A DNA stretch of 5,798 nucleotides, taken from contig CANGMU010000155.1 of NCBI GenBank assembly GCA_947454665.1, positions 1-5,798 of the forward strand, given 5' to 3'. Each line of letters starts with the position of its first letter. The stretch's first letter is position 1. This document shows, one piece after another, positions 1 to 5,787 of this stretch. The translations under genes were made by a program, and so were the position numbers. The notes beneath the pieces are model-generated. The model saw only the letters and a program-made list of their open reading frames with translations. It did not search any database and was not told the origin of the DNA. Origin of the DNA: Pseudomonadota bacterium. GTDB lineage: Bacteria > Pseudomonadota > Gammaproteobacteria > Steroidobacterales > Steroidobacteraceae.

Positions 1-145
1 CCACCTGCGTGCCCATGGCCTGGATTTCCTGCAGTTCCGTCGCGACGCGACGAAGCATGACCGGGTCGATTCCGTATTCGGCCGTACCGAGCAGTGCCTC
101 GCCGGACAGCTTGACGAGGACGCGTTTGAAGCGGGTTGTACTCAT
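1..145 (-). CDS. pyrH: UMP kinase, N-terminal part (runs off the left edge)
   Basis: Bacterial UMP kinase phosphorylates UMP to UDP with ATP in the cytoplasm. In this family the enzyme is a hexamer of the amino acid kinase fold, usually activated by GTP and inhibited by UTP. Only the first 48 codons are visible. They begin MSTTRFKRVLVKLSGEALLG, and K12-L-S-G-E16 is the N-terminal phosphate-binding Lys/Gly segment of bacterial PyrH. The next stretch (YGIDPVMLRRVATEL, about residues 24-38) also fits the family. The start is the ATG at 145-143, with a GGGAG ribosome binding site at 160-156 and a 10-nt gap. The gene lies downstream of rpsB-tsf, its usual place in proteobacteria. A strong terminator ends exactly where its ribosome binding site begins, so expression probably depends on readthrough or on a promoter inside tsf. 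Identity is secure; the rest of the protein is not visible. Confidence 0.95.
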   Translation of the reverse strand, partial: MSTTRFKRVLVKLSGEALLGTAEYGIDPVMLRRVATELQEIQAMGTQV

Positions 146-160
146 GGTGCCGATACTCCC

Positions 161-188
161 AAAAAAAACCCCGCCGCAGCGGGGTTTT
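161..188 (-). terminator. Rho-independent terminator after tsf
   Basis: Read on the minus strand, the arm CCCCGC (184-179), a 4-nt loop and GCGGGG (174-169) form a 6-bp all-GC stem. A run of eight T (168-161) follows directly. Four A (188-185) before the stem can pair with the first four T and lengthen the helix to 10 bp. It starts 17 nt after the tsf stop codon. On the plus strand only four T follow the stem, and no plus-strand gene ends here, so its working direction is minus. The T run ends one base before the pyrH ribosome binding site. Confidence 0.93.
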
Positions 189-205
189 AAGTGTCATTCA
201 GACTT

Positions 206-1102
206 TCAGTTGCCGCTGCCCTTGGCTTGCGCCATGACCTCCGCGACGAAGTCATCCTGCTTTTTCTCGATGCCGGCGCCGACCTCGAGACGCTCGTAGC
301 GCGCCACGGTGGCCTTGTTGGCCGCCAGCAGCTTCTCGACCGACTGGTCAGGATCCTTCACGAACGGCTGGCCGACGAGCGTGATTTCGCCGAGCCACTT
401 GTTCATGCCGCCTTCGACAATCTTGACGAGGATGTTCTCGGGCTTGCCCTTGTTCTTCTCGTCGTTCTTCATGATGTCGATGCGGATTGCGCGTTCCTTG
501 GCCTTCGCATCTTCCGGAACGTCCGCCGCCGACAGGTAGGCGGGGTTGCTCGCGGCAACGTGCATCGCAAGGTCCTTGGCGAGCGCGGCATCGCCGCCCT
601 CGATCGCGACCAGCGTGCCGATGCGCGTGCCGTGCAGGTAGCTGCCCAGCAGGCCATTGGATTCGACGCGCACGAAACGACGCACGCTGATGTTCTCGCC
701 GATCTTGGCGATCAGCGCACGGCGCGTGACGTCGACCGTCTCGCCAGCCGGGAGCGTGGCGGCCAGCAGGGCCTCCACGTCGGCAGGGTTCGCCTCGAGG
801 ACGAGCTTGGCGACGGCCGCCGCGAAGGCCGCGAAATCGTCGCCACGGGCGACGAAGTCGGTCTCGCAGTTGATCTCGACCAGGACGCCCGACTTGCCGT
901 CGGCCGACTGGGCGCTGGCAATGACGCCTTCGGCAGCAACGCGCGAGGCCTTCTTGTCGGCCTTCGCGATGCCCTGCTTGCGCATCAGCTCGGCGGCCGC
1001 ATCCAGGTCGCCATTGGTTTCGACCAGAGCGCGCTTGCACTCCATCATGCCGGCGCCCGTCCGCTCACGCAGCTGGGCAACGGCCTGGGCGGTGACGGCC
1101 AT
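206..1102 (-). CDS. tsf: Translation elongation factor Ts (EF-Ts)
   Basis: EF-Ts is the guanine nucleotide exchange factor that releases GDP from EF-Tu during elongation. The protein has 298 residues, slightly longer than E. coli EF-Ts (283). Residues 1-50 form the UBA-like N-terminal domain (LRERTGAGMMECKRAL at 11-26). The EF-Tu-contacting motif TDFVA is at 81-85, with D82 and F83 matching the residues that disturb the Mg2+/GDP site of EF-Tu. Family blocks KIGENISVRR, GSYLHG and MHVAASNP follow, then GQPFVKDP in the C-terminal part. The start is the ATG at 1102-1100, because a perfect GGAGG (1113-1109) lies 6 nt before it. An in-frame TTG directly upstream (1105-1103) would be only 3 nt from that site. 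The rpsB stop overlaps the start as TGATG, which suggests translational coupling. A second in-frame TGA follows the stop by three codons (196-194). Confidence 0.97.
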   Translation of the reverse strand: MAVTAQAVAQLRERTGAGMMECKRALVETNGDLDAAAELMRKQGIAKADKKASRVAAEGVIASAQSADGKSGVLVEINCETDFVARGDDFAAFAAAVAKLVLEANPADVEALLAATLPAGETVDVTRRALIAKIGENISVRRFVRVESNGLLGSYLHGTRIGTLVAIEGGDAALAKDLAMHVAASNPAYLSAADVPEDAKAKERAIRIDIMKNDEKNKGKPENILVKIVEGGMNKWLGEITLVGQPFVKDPDQSVEKLLAANKATVARYERLEVGAGIEKKQDDFVAEVMAQAKGSGN

Positions 1103-2094
1103 CAACGACCTCCACGGCGGGGAGCGCCCGCACCAGCAGCCGGACGACGACGCGCCGGAGCGGCGTCCTTCGGCGCAGCAGGGGCCTTCACGTCGGCGCC
1201 CGGCTCGTCGAGCTCGGCTTCCGTCACTTCGACCGGGGCTACCGCCTCAGCGGCAGCAGCCTCGGGGGCAGCGCCAGCGGGAGCGCGACGGCGGGCCGGA
1301 GCGGCCGGACGGCCGCCGGCACGGGCCGGAGCACGACCCGCAGCGCGACGACGCGGGTTGCCCTGCTCGTCCAGTTCCACAAATTCGTCTTCGCCCACGG
1401 CGACGGCCGGCGACTGCGACTTGCCCTCGAGCACTGCGTCCGCCATGCCGGCGGCGTACAGGTTGATGGCGCGCATGGCGTCGTCATTGCCCGGGATCAC
1501 GTAATCCACGCCCAGCGGCGAGCAGTTGGTGTCGACCACCGCGATGACCGGAATGCCCAGCTTCTTGGCTTCCTGCAGCGCGATGCCCTCGTGGCCCACG
1601 TCGATCACGAAGAGCACGTCGGGCAGCGCGCCCATGTGCTTGATGCCGCCGAGGCTCTTTTCAAGCTTGGCCATCTCGCGACGCATCTGAAGGGCTTCCT
1701 TCTTGCTGCGCTTGTCGAGGGCGCCGGTGTTGTCCAGCTCGGTGAGATCCATCAGGCGCTTGATCGACTGGCGGATCGTCTTGAAGTTGGTGAGCATGCC
1801 GCCCGGCCAACGCTGGTTCACGAACGGCATGTTGCAGCGCTGCGCTTCCGTCTGGATCGCATCGCGCGCCGAGCGCTTGGTACCCACGAAAAGGACGGTG
1901 CCGCCGTCGGCGACGATCGCACGGGCGAAGGCAGAGGCCTCCGCGTACATCGGCTGCGTCTTCTCGAGATTGATGATATGGATCTTGTTGCGCTCACCGA
2001 AGATGTACTGAGCCATCTTGGGGTTCCAGAAGCGGGTCTGGTGTCCGAAATGGACGCCCGCTTCCAGCATCTGTCGCATTGACACGCCGGACAT
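1102..2094 (-). CDS. rpsB: 30S ribosomal protein S2 with a long C-terminal extension
   Basis: S2 is a late-assembling protein of the 30S subunit, and in E. coli it also represses its own rpsB-tsf mRNA. The first 245 or so residues follow the family closely: MRQMLEAGVHFGHQTRFWNP at 6-25, NKIHIINLEKT at 36-46, FVGTKRSAR at 69-77, QRWPGGMLTNF at 94-104, PDVLFVIDVGHE at 158-169 and PVIAVVDTN at 182-190. E. coli S2 has 241 residues and ends near the segment matching GEDEFVELDE (234-243). Here the protein continues to residue 330 with an Ala/Pro/Gly/Arg-rich tail, described in its own entry. The start is the ATG at 2094-2092, with AGGAG (2105-2101) 6 nt upstream. The stop TGA overlaps the tsf ATG. 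The gene is first in the minus-strand operon behind a long structured leader. Identity is certain; the role of the tail is unknown. Confidence 0.98.
   Translation of the reverse strand: MSGVSMRQMLEAGVHFGHQTRFWNPKMAQYIFGERNKIHIINLEKTQPMYAEASAFARAIVADGGTVLFVGTKRSARDAIQTEAQRCNMPFVNQRWPGGMLTNFKTIRQSIKRLMDLTELDNTGALDKRSKKEALQMRREMAKLEKSLGGIKHMGALPDVLFVIDVGHEGIALQEAKKLGIPVIAVVDTNCSPLGVDYVIPGNDDAMRAINLYAAGMADAVLEGKSQSPAVAVGEDEFVELDEQGNPRRRAAGRAPARAGGRPAAPARRRAPAGAAPEAAAAEAVAPVEVTEAELDEPGADVKAPAAPKDAAPARRRPAAGAGAPRRGGR
1105..1356 (-). other. Region encoding the low-complexity C-terminal tail of S2
   Basis: This stretch encodes residues 247-330 of S2, beyond the end of a standard S2. The charge is segmented. 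A basic block (about 248-270) has nine Arg and no acidic residue. An acidic block (278-301) has eight Asp/Glu and no Arg or Lys. A second basic block (303-330) has six Arg and two Lys against one Asp. RRR recurs at 248, 268 and 315, each followed by an Ala/Pro/Gly run. The tail is probably disordered. It looks truly translated: of its 15 Arg codons, eleven are CGT and four CGC, with no CGA, CGG or AGR, and GCT is frequent. That pattern suits a highly expressed ribosomal protein gene rather than random GC-rich readthrough. Function is unknown; interaction with rRNA or mRNA is only an inference from the charge. Confidence 0.85.
1109..1113 (-). promoter_or_regulatory. tsf ribosome binding site inside the end of rpsB
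   Basis: GGAGG on the minus strand is fully complementary to the 16S anti-Shine-Dalgarno core and lies 6 nt before the tsf ATG. It is made by the last S2 codons (GGA GGT, Gly328-Gly329), so the S2 C-terminus and tsf initiation share bases. This site decides the tsf start in favour of ATG over the adjacent TTG. Confidence 0.88.
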
Positions 2095-2229
2095 GGTCTT
2101 CTCCTACAGTTCGGGTTAGGGCCTCGGCGTGCATCCCGGCAGGCAATCCCGTGGATCGTTGAAGATCCGCTTCAGGGACACCCGGCCTGCCGTGACGATG
2201 CGCGCTGGGATTGGTTTGCCAAAAAAGGC
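2095..2229 (-). promoter_or_regulatory. Long structured 5' leader of rpsB, candidate S2 autoregulation site
   Basis: If transcription starts near 2229, the rpsB mRNA has about 135 untranslated nt, far more than a ribosome binding site needs. In E. coli the rpsB leader (the place where the t44/tff RNA was annotated between map and rpsB) is where S2 represses rpsB-tsf. This leader has the same position. It contains a possible small hairpin, TTGG-CAAA-CCAA (2222-2211), then the pseudoknot-forming region (2213-2137), then about 30 nt with no strong helix, and AGGAG at 2105-2101. A minus-strand reading frame that begins in this area and runs into rpsB out of frame looks like chance. That it is regulatory is inferred from position and structure; I have not compared it with other leaders. 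Confidence 0.55.
2137..2213 (-). promoter_or_regulatory. Predicted H-type pseudoknot in the rpsB leader
   Basis: Coordinates are on the window and bases are those of the minus-strand RNA. Strand A, CAAUCCC (2213-2207), is perfectly complementary to A', GGGAUUG (2150-2144). Strand B, CGGCAGGC (2192-2185), is perfectly complementary to B', GCCUGCCG (2144-2137). The order A-B-A'-B' is that of an H-type pseudoknot, and A' and B' are adjacent (sharing base 2144), so the two helices could stack. The loop between B and A' carries a third hairpin, GGAUC-UUCAAC-GAUCC (2168-2153). A competing fold without helix A uses UCCC/GGGA (2178-2175 with 2150-2147) inside helix B. The pairings are read directly from the sequence; folding and S2 binding are inferred. 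Confidence 0.55.
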
Positions 2230-2244
2230 GGCGCTTTATACCAT
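2216..2244 (+). promoter_or_regulatory. Weak candidate promoter for map-glnD
   Basis: TTGCCA (2216-2221) matches the -35 consensus at five of six bases. TACCAT (2239-2244), 17 nt downstream, matches the -10 at four of six. A start near 2251 would give map a leader of about 50 nt. The elements lie on top of the rpsB promoter on the other strand. TATACC at 2237-2242 is an alternative -10 but leaves a 15-nt spacer. No better plus-strand candidate is visible between 2095 and 2301. Confidence 0.3.
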
Positions 2245-2263
2245 GAACTTCTCGCGCAAACAA
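2235..2263 (-). promoter_or_regulatory. Extended -10 promoter of the rpsB-tsf operon
   Basis: On the minus strand TTGTTT (2263-2258) and TATAAA (2240-2235) are 17 nt apart, the optimal sigma-70 spacing. The -10 matches TATAAT at five of six bases and is preceded by TG plus one base (TGGTATAAA), the extended -10 motif, which makes up for a weak -35 (three of six). The discriminator after the -10 is all G/C (GCGCC), as in ribosomal promoters repressed by ppGpp in gammaproteobacteria. A start at G2229 is likely. It is the best promoter-like sequence I found in this gap. Confidence 0.75.
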
Positions 2264-2275
2264 CGTCTTAGCGCG

Positions 2276-2289
2276 CCCCCTCCTCCCCC
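2276..2289 (+). repeat. C/T mirror repeat in the map leader
   Basis: The 14 bases CCCCCTCCTCCCCC read the same in both directions along one strand, a perfect homopyrimidine mirror repeat. The pyrimidine stretch covers 2276-2289, continues after one G as CCC, and ends 8 nt before the map start codon. It contains CCTCC, the same sequence as the 16S anti-Shine-Dalgarno core. The only purine-rich site after it is AAGG (2294-2297), a weak ribosome binding site 4 nt from the ATG. Confidence 0.8.
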
Positions 2290-2301
2290 GCCCAAGGCCC
2301 C

Positions 2302-3069
2302 ATGCACATCACGATCAAGACCCCGGACGAGCAGCAGAAAATGCGTGTCGCGGGGCGCCTCGCCGCCGACGTGCTCGACATGATCACCGAGCATGTCCAG
2401 CCCGGCATCACCACCGAGGAGCTCGACCGCCTCTGCCACGACCATATCGTGCAGGTGCAGCGCGCCATCCCGGCCAACCTGGGCTACCGGGGATTCCCCA
2501 AGACGATCTGCTCGTCGGTGAACCATGTCGTCTGCCACGGCATCCCCAACGACAAGCGACTGAAGGCGGGCGACATCGTGAACATCGACGTCACCGTCAT
2601 CGTCGACGGCTTCCATGGCGACACCAGCCGCATGTACTTCGTCGGCAAGCCGCCCGTGCAGGCCGAACGCCTGACGACCGTCTGCCGCGAGGCGATGTGG
2701 GAAGGCATCCGCGTCGTGCGTCCCGGCACGCGGCTCGGCGACATCGGCCATGCGATCCAGGCACTGGTCGAATCCAACGGTTTCTCCGTCGTGCGCGAAT
2801 ACTGCGGGCACGGCATCGGCCGCGTGTACCACGAGGACCCGCAGGTCCTGCATTACGGCACGCCGGGCAGCGGCCTTGAACTCAAGGAAGGCATGACCTT
2901 CACGATCGAACCGATGATCAACGCGGGCAAGCGCCATGTGCGGCAGCTGCCGGACGGCTGGACGGTGGTCACCAAGGACCATTCGCTGTCGGCGCAGTGG
3001 GAGCACACGGTCCTTGTCACGGCATCGGGCGTCGAAGTGATGACGCTCGGCTCACACGAGCGGGGTTGA
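2302..3069 (+). CDS. map: Type I methionine aminopeptidase
   Basis: This enzyme removes the initiator methionine from nascent proteins whose second residue is small, after deformylation, and acts at the ribosome exit. The protein has 255 residues (E. coli 264), a complete pita-bread fold without the N-terminal extension seen in some homologues. All five metal ligands are present: D96 (in NIDVTV), D107 (in HGDTSRM), H170 (in YCGHGIG), E203 (in FTIEPM) and E234 (in QWEHTV). Active-site H79 (in VVCHGIP) and H177 (in YHEDP) are also there. The ATG at 2302 has only AAGG at 2294-2297 as a ribosome binding site, behind a C/T-rich tract. The ATG at 2243 is out of frame, so 2302 is the best start. The gene is divergent from rpsB and probably cotranscribed with glnD, which starts 2 nt after its stop. 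Confidence 0.97.
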   Translation: MHITIKTPDEQQKMRVAGRLAADVLDMITEHVQPGITTEELDRLCHDHIVQVQRAIPANLGYRGFPKTICSSVNHVVCHGIPNDKRLKAGDIVNIDVTVIVDGFHGDTSRMYFVGKPPVQAERLTTVCREAMWEGIRVVRPGTRLGDIGHAIQALVESNGFSVVREYCGHGIGRVYHEDPQVLHYGTPGSGLELKEGMTFTIEPMINAGKRHVRQLPDGWTVVTKDHSLSAQWEHTVLVTASGVEVMTLGSHERG

Positions 3070-3071
3070 TC

Positions 3072-5774
3072 ATGGTCTCCTACAAGCAGGCTGCGCTCGA
3101 GGATGAGGAATCCGGCGACCAACCCGTCGTGCTGCACTGGCCGCTGCTCGATCAGCTGGCCGACACACTGGCCGCGCGCGACTACGCACCGGAAGCCTTC
3201 CGCGATGCGGTGAAAGCCTCGCAGGAAGACCTCAAGCGTTTCTTCGAGGCGGAGGTCGCCGTGGAGGCCCTGGTCCACGGCAGGGCACGGTTCATCGATA
3301 CGCTCCTGCAGATCGCCTGGCAGCGGGAACTCGATGCCCCGCTTGCCGCCAGCCTGTCACTGCTCGCCGTGGGCGGCTACGGCCGCGGCGAACTGCACCC
3401 GGCATCGGACGTGGACATCCTCGTGCTTGTGCCGGATGGCGGAGAGCTGCCCGATGCAGCGCGCGCGCAGATCGAGCGGCTGCTTCGGTTCCTGTGGGAC
3501 ATCGGCCTGGAAGTCGGGCACAGCGTCCGTTCGCCGACGGAATGCGCGGAAGAAAGCGCAGCGGATGTCGGGGTAATGACCACGCTGCTCGAATCGCGCT
3601 GGCTCGCCGGCTCTGAAACGCTGCCGGATGCGATGCGCCGCGCCCTCGCGCCGGACCGCGTCTGGCCTGCGCGGCAATTCTTCGAGGCCAAGCTGCGTGA
3701 ACAGGCCGACCGCCACGCCAAGGCGAACGACACGGCTTACAACCTCGAACCCAACGTCAAGACGGGACCCGGCGGCCTGCGTGACCTGCAAACCATCGGC
3801 TGGGTCGCCAAGCGCCACTTCGGCGTGCAGGGACTCGAAGAGCTGGTCACGCAGGGCTATCTCACGCCCGCCGAACTGCGCAAGCTGCAGCAGGCGCAGG
3901 AATTCCTCTGGAAGGTGCGCTTCGGGCTGCATGTCCTCACGGGACGCCACGAGGATCGCCTGCTCTTCGACCACCAGATCCGCCTCGCACAGACCTTCGG
4001 TTACGAGGACGCGTCCTACACGCTCGCGGTCGAGCAGCTGATGCAGCGCTATTACCGCACCGTGCTCGATGTCAGCTTCCTGAACGAACTGCTGCTGCAG
4101 TTGTTCCGTGATGCGATCCTGTCGGAGGAAGGCCCTCCCCGGGCGATCAACGCACGCTTCCAGATCCGCAACGACCACCTGGAAGTGGTGTCGGCGGACA
4201 CCTTCGCGCGCGCGCCGTCGGCGCTGCTCGAACTCTTCGTCCTGCTCCAGCAGCACCCGGAAATCCGTGGCGTGCGCGCGGCAACGATGCGCTCGCTCGC
4301 CCGCCACCTGTGGCTGATCGACGAGGAGTTCCGGCAGAACCCGCGCCACCACCGGCTGTTCCTCGAGATCCTGCGCGCGCCGGTCGGCGTAACGCACGAG
4401 CTGCGGCGCATGAACACCTATGGCGTGCTGGGCCGCTATATCCCGGCCTTCGGTCGCATCGTCGGCCGCATGCAGTACGACCTGTTCCATGCCTACACGG
4501 TGGATGCCCACACACTGTTCGTGGTGTCGAACCTGCGCCGTCTGGCGATGACCAAGTTCGACCACGAATTCCCGCAGCTCTCCGGCATCATGCAGCAGCT
4601 GCCGAAGCCGGAGATCGTTTACCTGGCTGCGCTGTTCCACGACATCGCGAAGGGTCGCGGCGGTGACCACTCCGATCTCGGATCGGTGGACGCCGAGGCC
4701 TTCTGCCTCGAGCAGGGCCTCTCGCGCTATGACGCCCGCCTGGTGGCCTGGCTGGTGCGCAATCACCTGTTGCTGTCGCTGACCGCGCAGAAAAAAGACA
4801 TCGGCGACCCGCAGGTCATCAACGACTTCGCCCAGCAGGTCGGCGACGAAAACCATCTCGACTGCCTGTACATGCTCACCGTGGCAGACGTGCGTGGCAC
4901 GAACCCGCGGCTGTGGAATTCCTGGAAGGCCTCGCTGTTCCAGGAGTTCTACGAGCGCGTCCGCGGCGCACTGCGTCGCGGGCTCGAAAAGCCGATCGAT
5001 GAAGAGCAGCTGCTGCGCGAACACCAGGACGGGGCGCGCGTGCTGCTTGCCGAACAGGGTATCTCCGAGGGCGTCGACGCGATCTGGACGCGCCTCGCGC
5101 CGGTCTATTTCCTGCGTCATTCGCCGCAGGAGATCGCCTGGCACACGCGCCTGCTCGCCCATCGCGACCCGGCATCCGAAGAGCCCGTGGTCTCCGTGGA
5201 ACCGCGCAGCGAGCGCGGCACGACGGCCGTGCTGATCCACGCGCCACACCGCCGCCATGGCTTTGCGCGTGCGACGGCCGTACTGGACCAGCTGGGCCTG
5301 ACCATCGTCGATGCACGCATCACGCCGACGGAAAACGGCTTCAGCCTCGACCTCTACCACGTGCTTGAAGAGGACGGCGCACCGATCGACGATCCGGAAC
5401 GCGTGCGGGAAATCGAAGAGCAGTTGTGGCGATCCCTGCAGCGGCCCGAAGAATCCCCGCTTGGCGTATCGCGCCGCGCACCGCGACAGGTGCGGATGTT
5501 CAACACGCCGACGCAGATCGCGATCAGCACCGACGAGCACAACCGTCGCACGGTGCTGGAACTGGTGGCGGGCGACCGACCCGGCCTGCTCTGTGACGTG
5601 GGCAAGGTGCTGTGGGAATCCCGCATCGACCTGCACGGCGCAAAGATCAGCACACTGGGTGAACGCGCTGAGGACGTCTTCTACGTCACGGACCCCGCCC
5701 AGCAACCGCTCGACGAGGCTGCGACGGAAAACCTCCGCCAGCGGCTGCTGGCCGCGCTGCACCGCGGCCCCTGA
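3072..5774 (+). CDS. glnD: Bifunctional uridylyltransferase / uridylyl-removing enzyme GlnD
   Basis: GlnD is the cytoplasmic glutamine sensor of nitrogen control. It adds UMP to PII proteins (GlnB/GlnK) when glutamine is low and removes it when glutamine is high, thereby tuning glutamine synthetase adenylylation and the NtrBC system. The protein has 900 residues (E. coli 890). The nucleotidyltransferase domain carries GGYGRGELHPASDVDI at 101-116, with catalytic D113 and D115. GPGGLRDLQ at 232-240 is the second family block. The HD domain that removes UMP has HAYTVDAH at 473-480, the HD pair H523-D524 in LFHDIAKG, then H565 and D606. Two ACT domains, likely glutamine-binding, lie at about 717-795 and 827-900 (GDRPGLL at 834-840). 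All motifs look intact. The ATG at 3072 is preferred: it lies 2 nt after the map stop and 6 nt after GGGG (3062-3065). The frame stays open back to 2997 but would overlap map. Confidence 0.97.
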   Translation: MVSYKQAALEDEESGDQPVVLHWPLLDQLADTLAARDYAPEAFRDAVKASQEDLKRFFEAEVAVEALVHGRARFIDTLLQIAWQRELDAPLAASLSLLAVGGYGRGELHPASDVDILVLVPDGGELPDAARAQIERLLRFLWDIGLEVGHSVRSPTECAEESAADVGVMTTLLESRWLAGSETLPDAMRRALAPDRVWPARQFFEAKLREQADRHAKANDTAYNLEPNVKTGPGGLRDLQTIGWVAKRHFGVQGLEELVTQGYLTPAELRKLQQAQEFLWKVRFGLHVLTGRHEDRLLFDHQIRLAQTFGYEDASYTLAVEQLMQRYYRTVLDVSFLNELLLQLFRDAILSEEGPPRAINARFQIRNDHLEVVSADTFARAPSALLELFVLLQQHPEIRGVRAATMRSLARHLWLIDEEFRQNPRHHRLFLEILRAPVGVTHELRRMNTYGVLGRYIPAFGRIVGRMQYDLFHAYTVDAHTLFVVSNLRRLAMTKFDHEFPQLSGIMQQLPKPEIVYLAALFHDIAKGRGGDHSDLGSVDAEAFCLEQGLSRYDARLVAWLVRNHLLLSLTAQKKDIGDPQVINDFAQQVGDENHLDCLYMLTVADVRGTNPRLWNSWKASLFQEFYERVRGALRRGLEKPIDEEQLLREHQDGARVLLAEQGISEGVDAIWTRLAPVYFLRHSPQEIAWHTRLLAHRDPASEEPVVSVEPRSERGTTAVLIHAPHRRHGFARATAVLDQLGLTIVDARITPTENGFSLDLYHVLEEDGAPIDDPERVREIEEQLWRSLQRPEESPLGVSRRAPRQVRMFNTPTQIAISTDEHNRRTVLELVAGDRPGLLCDVGKVLWESRIDLHGAKISTLGERAEDVFYVTDPAQQPLDEAATENLRQRLLAALHRGP

Positions 5775-5787
5775 CATCGGAACCGGC

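Noticed and set aside
185..213. pyrH promoter between tsf and the terminator (TTAAAA at 190-185 as -10)
   Set aside because: The sequence 17 nt upstream (GCAACT) does not resemble a -35, and transcription would start inside the terminator stem.
1103..1105. TTG as the tsf start codon
   Set aside because: It is only 3 nt from GGAGG and adds one residue before the family-like MAVTAQ start; the ATG at 1102 has ideal 6-nt spacing.
191..1504. 437-codon open frame on the plus strand, opposite tsf and the 3' end of rpsB
   Set aside because: It covers two certain genes in antisense, and its sequence changes character (Ala/Gly/Arg low complexity) exactly where the S2 tail lies, so it is a compositional shadow.
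1994..2263. 89-codon minus-strand frame spanning the rpsB leader
   Set aside because: Its start would be inside the rpsB -35 element, upstream of the likely transcription start, and it runs into rpsB out of frame.
2129..2383. 84-codon plus-strand frame covering the map leader, including an ATG at 2243
   Set aside because: It overlaps the first 80 bases of map in another frame and encodes a proline run from the C-rich tract. The ATG at 2243 lies inside the candidate -10 region, so it is unlikely to be transcribed.
2236..3006. 256-codon frame on the minus strand, opposite map
   Set aside because: map carries all metal ligands in the plus frame; this is its antisense shadow.
2997..3071. 25-codon N-terminal extension of glnD
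   Set aside because: It would lie wholly inside the end of map, shows no GlnD similarity, and the ATG at 3072 has better spacing, a ribosome binding site, and gives a near-standard length.
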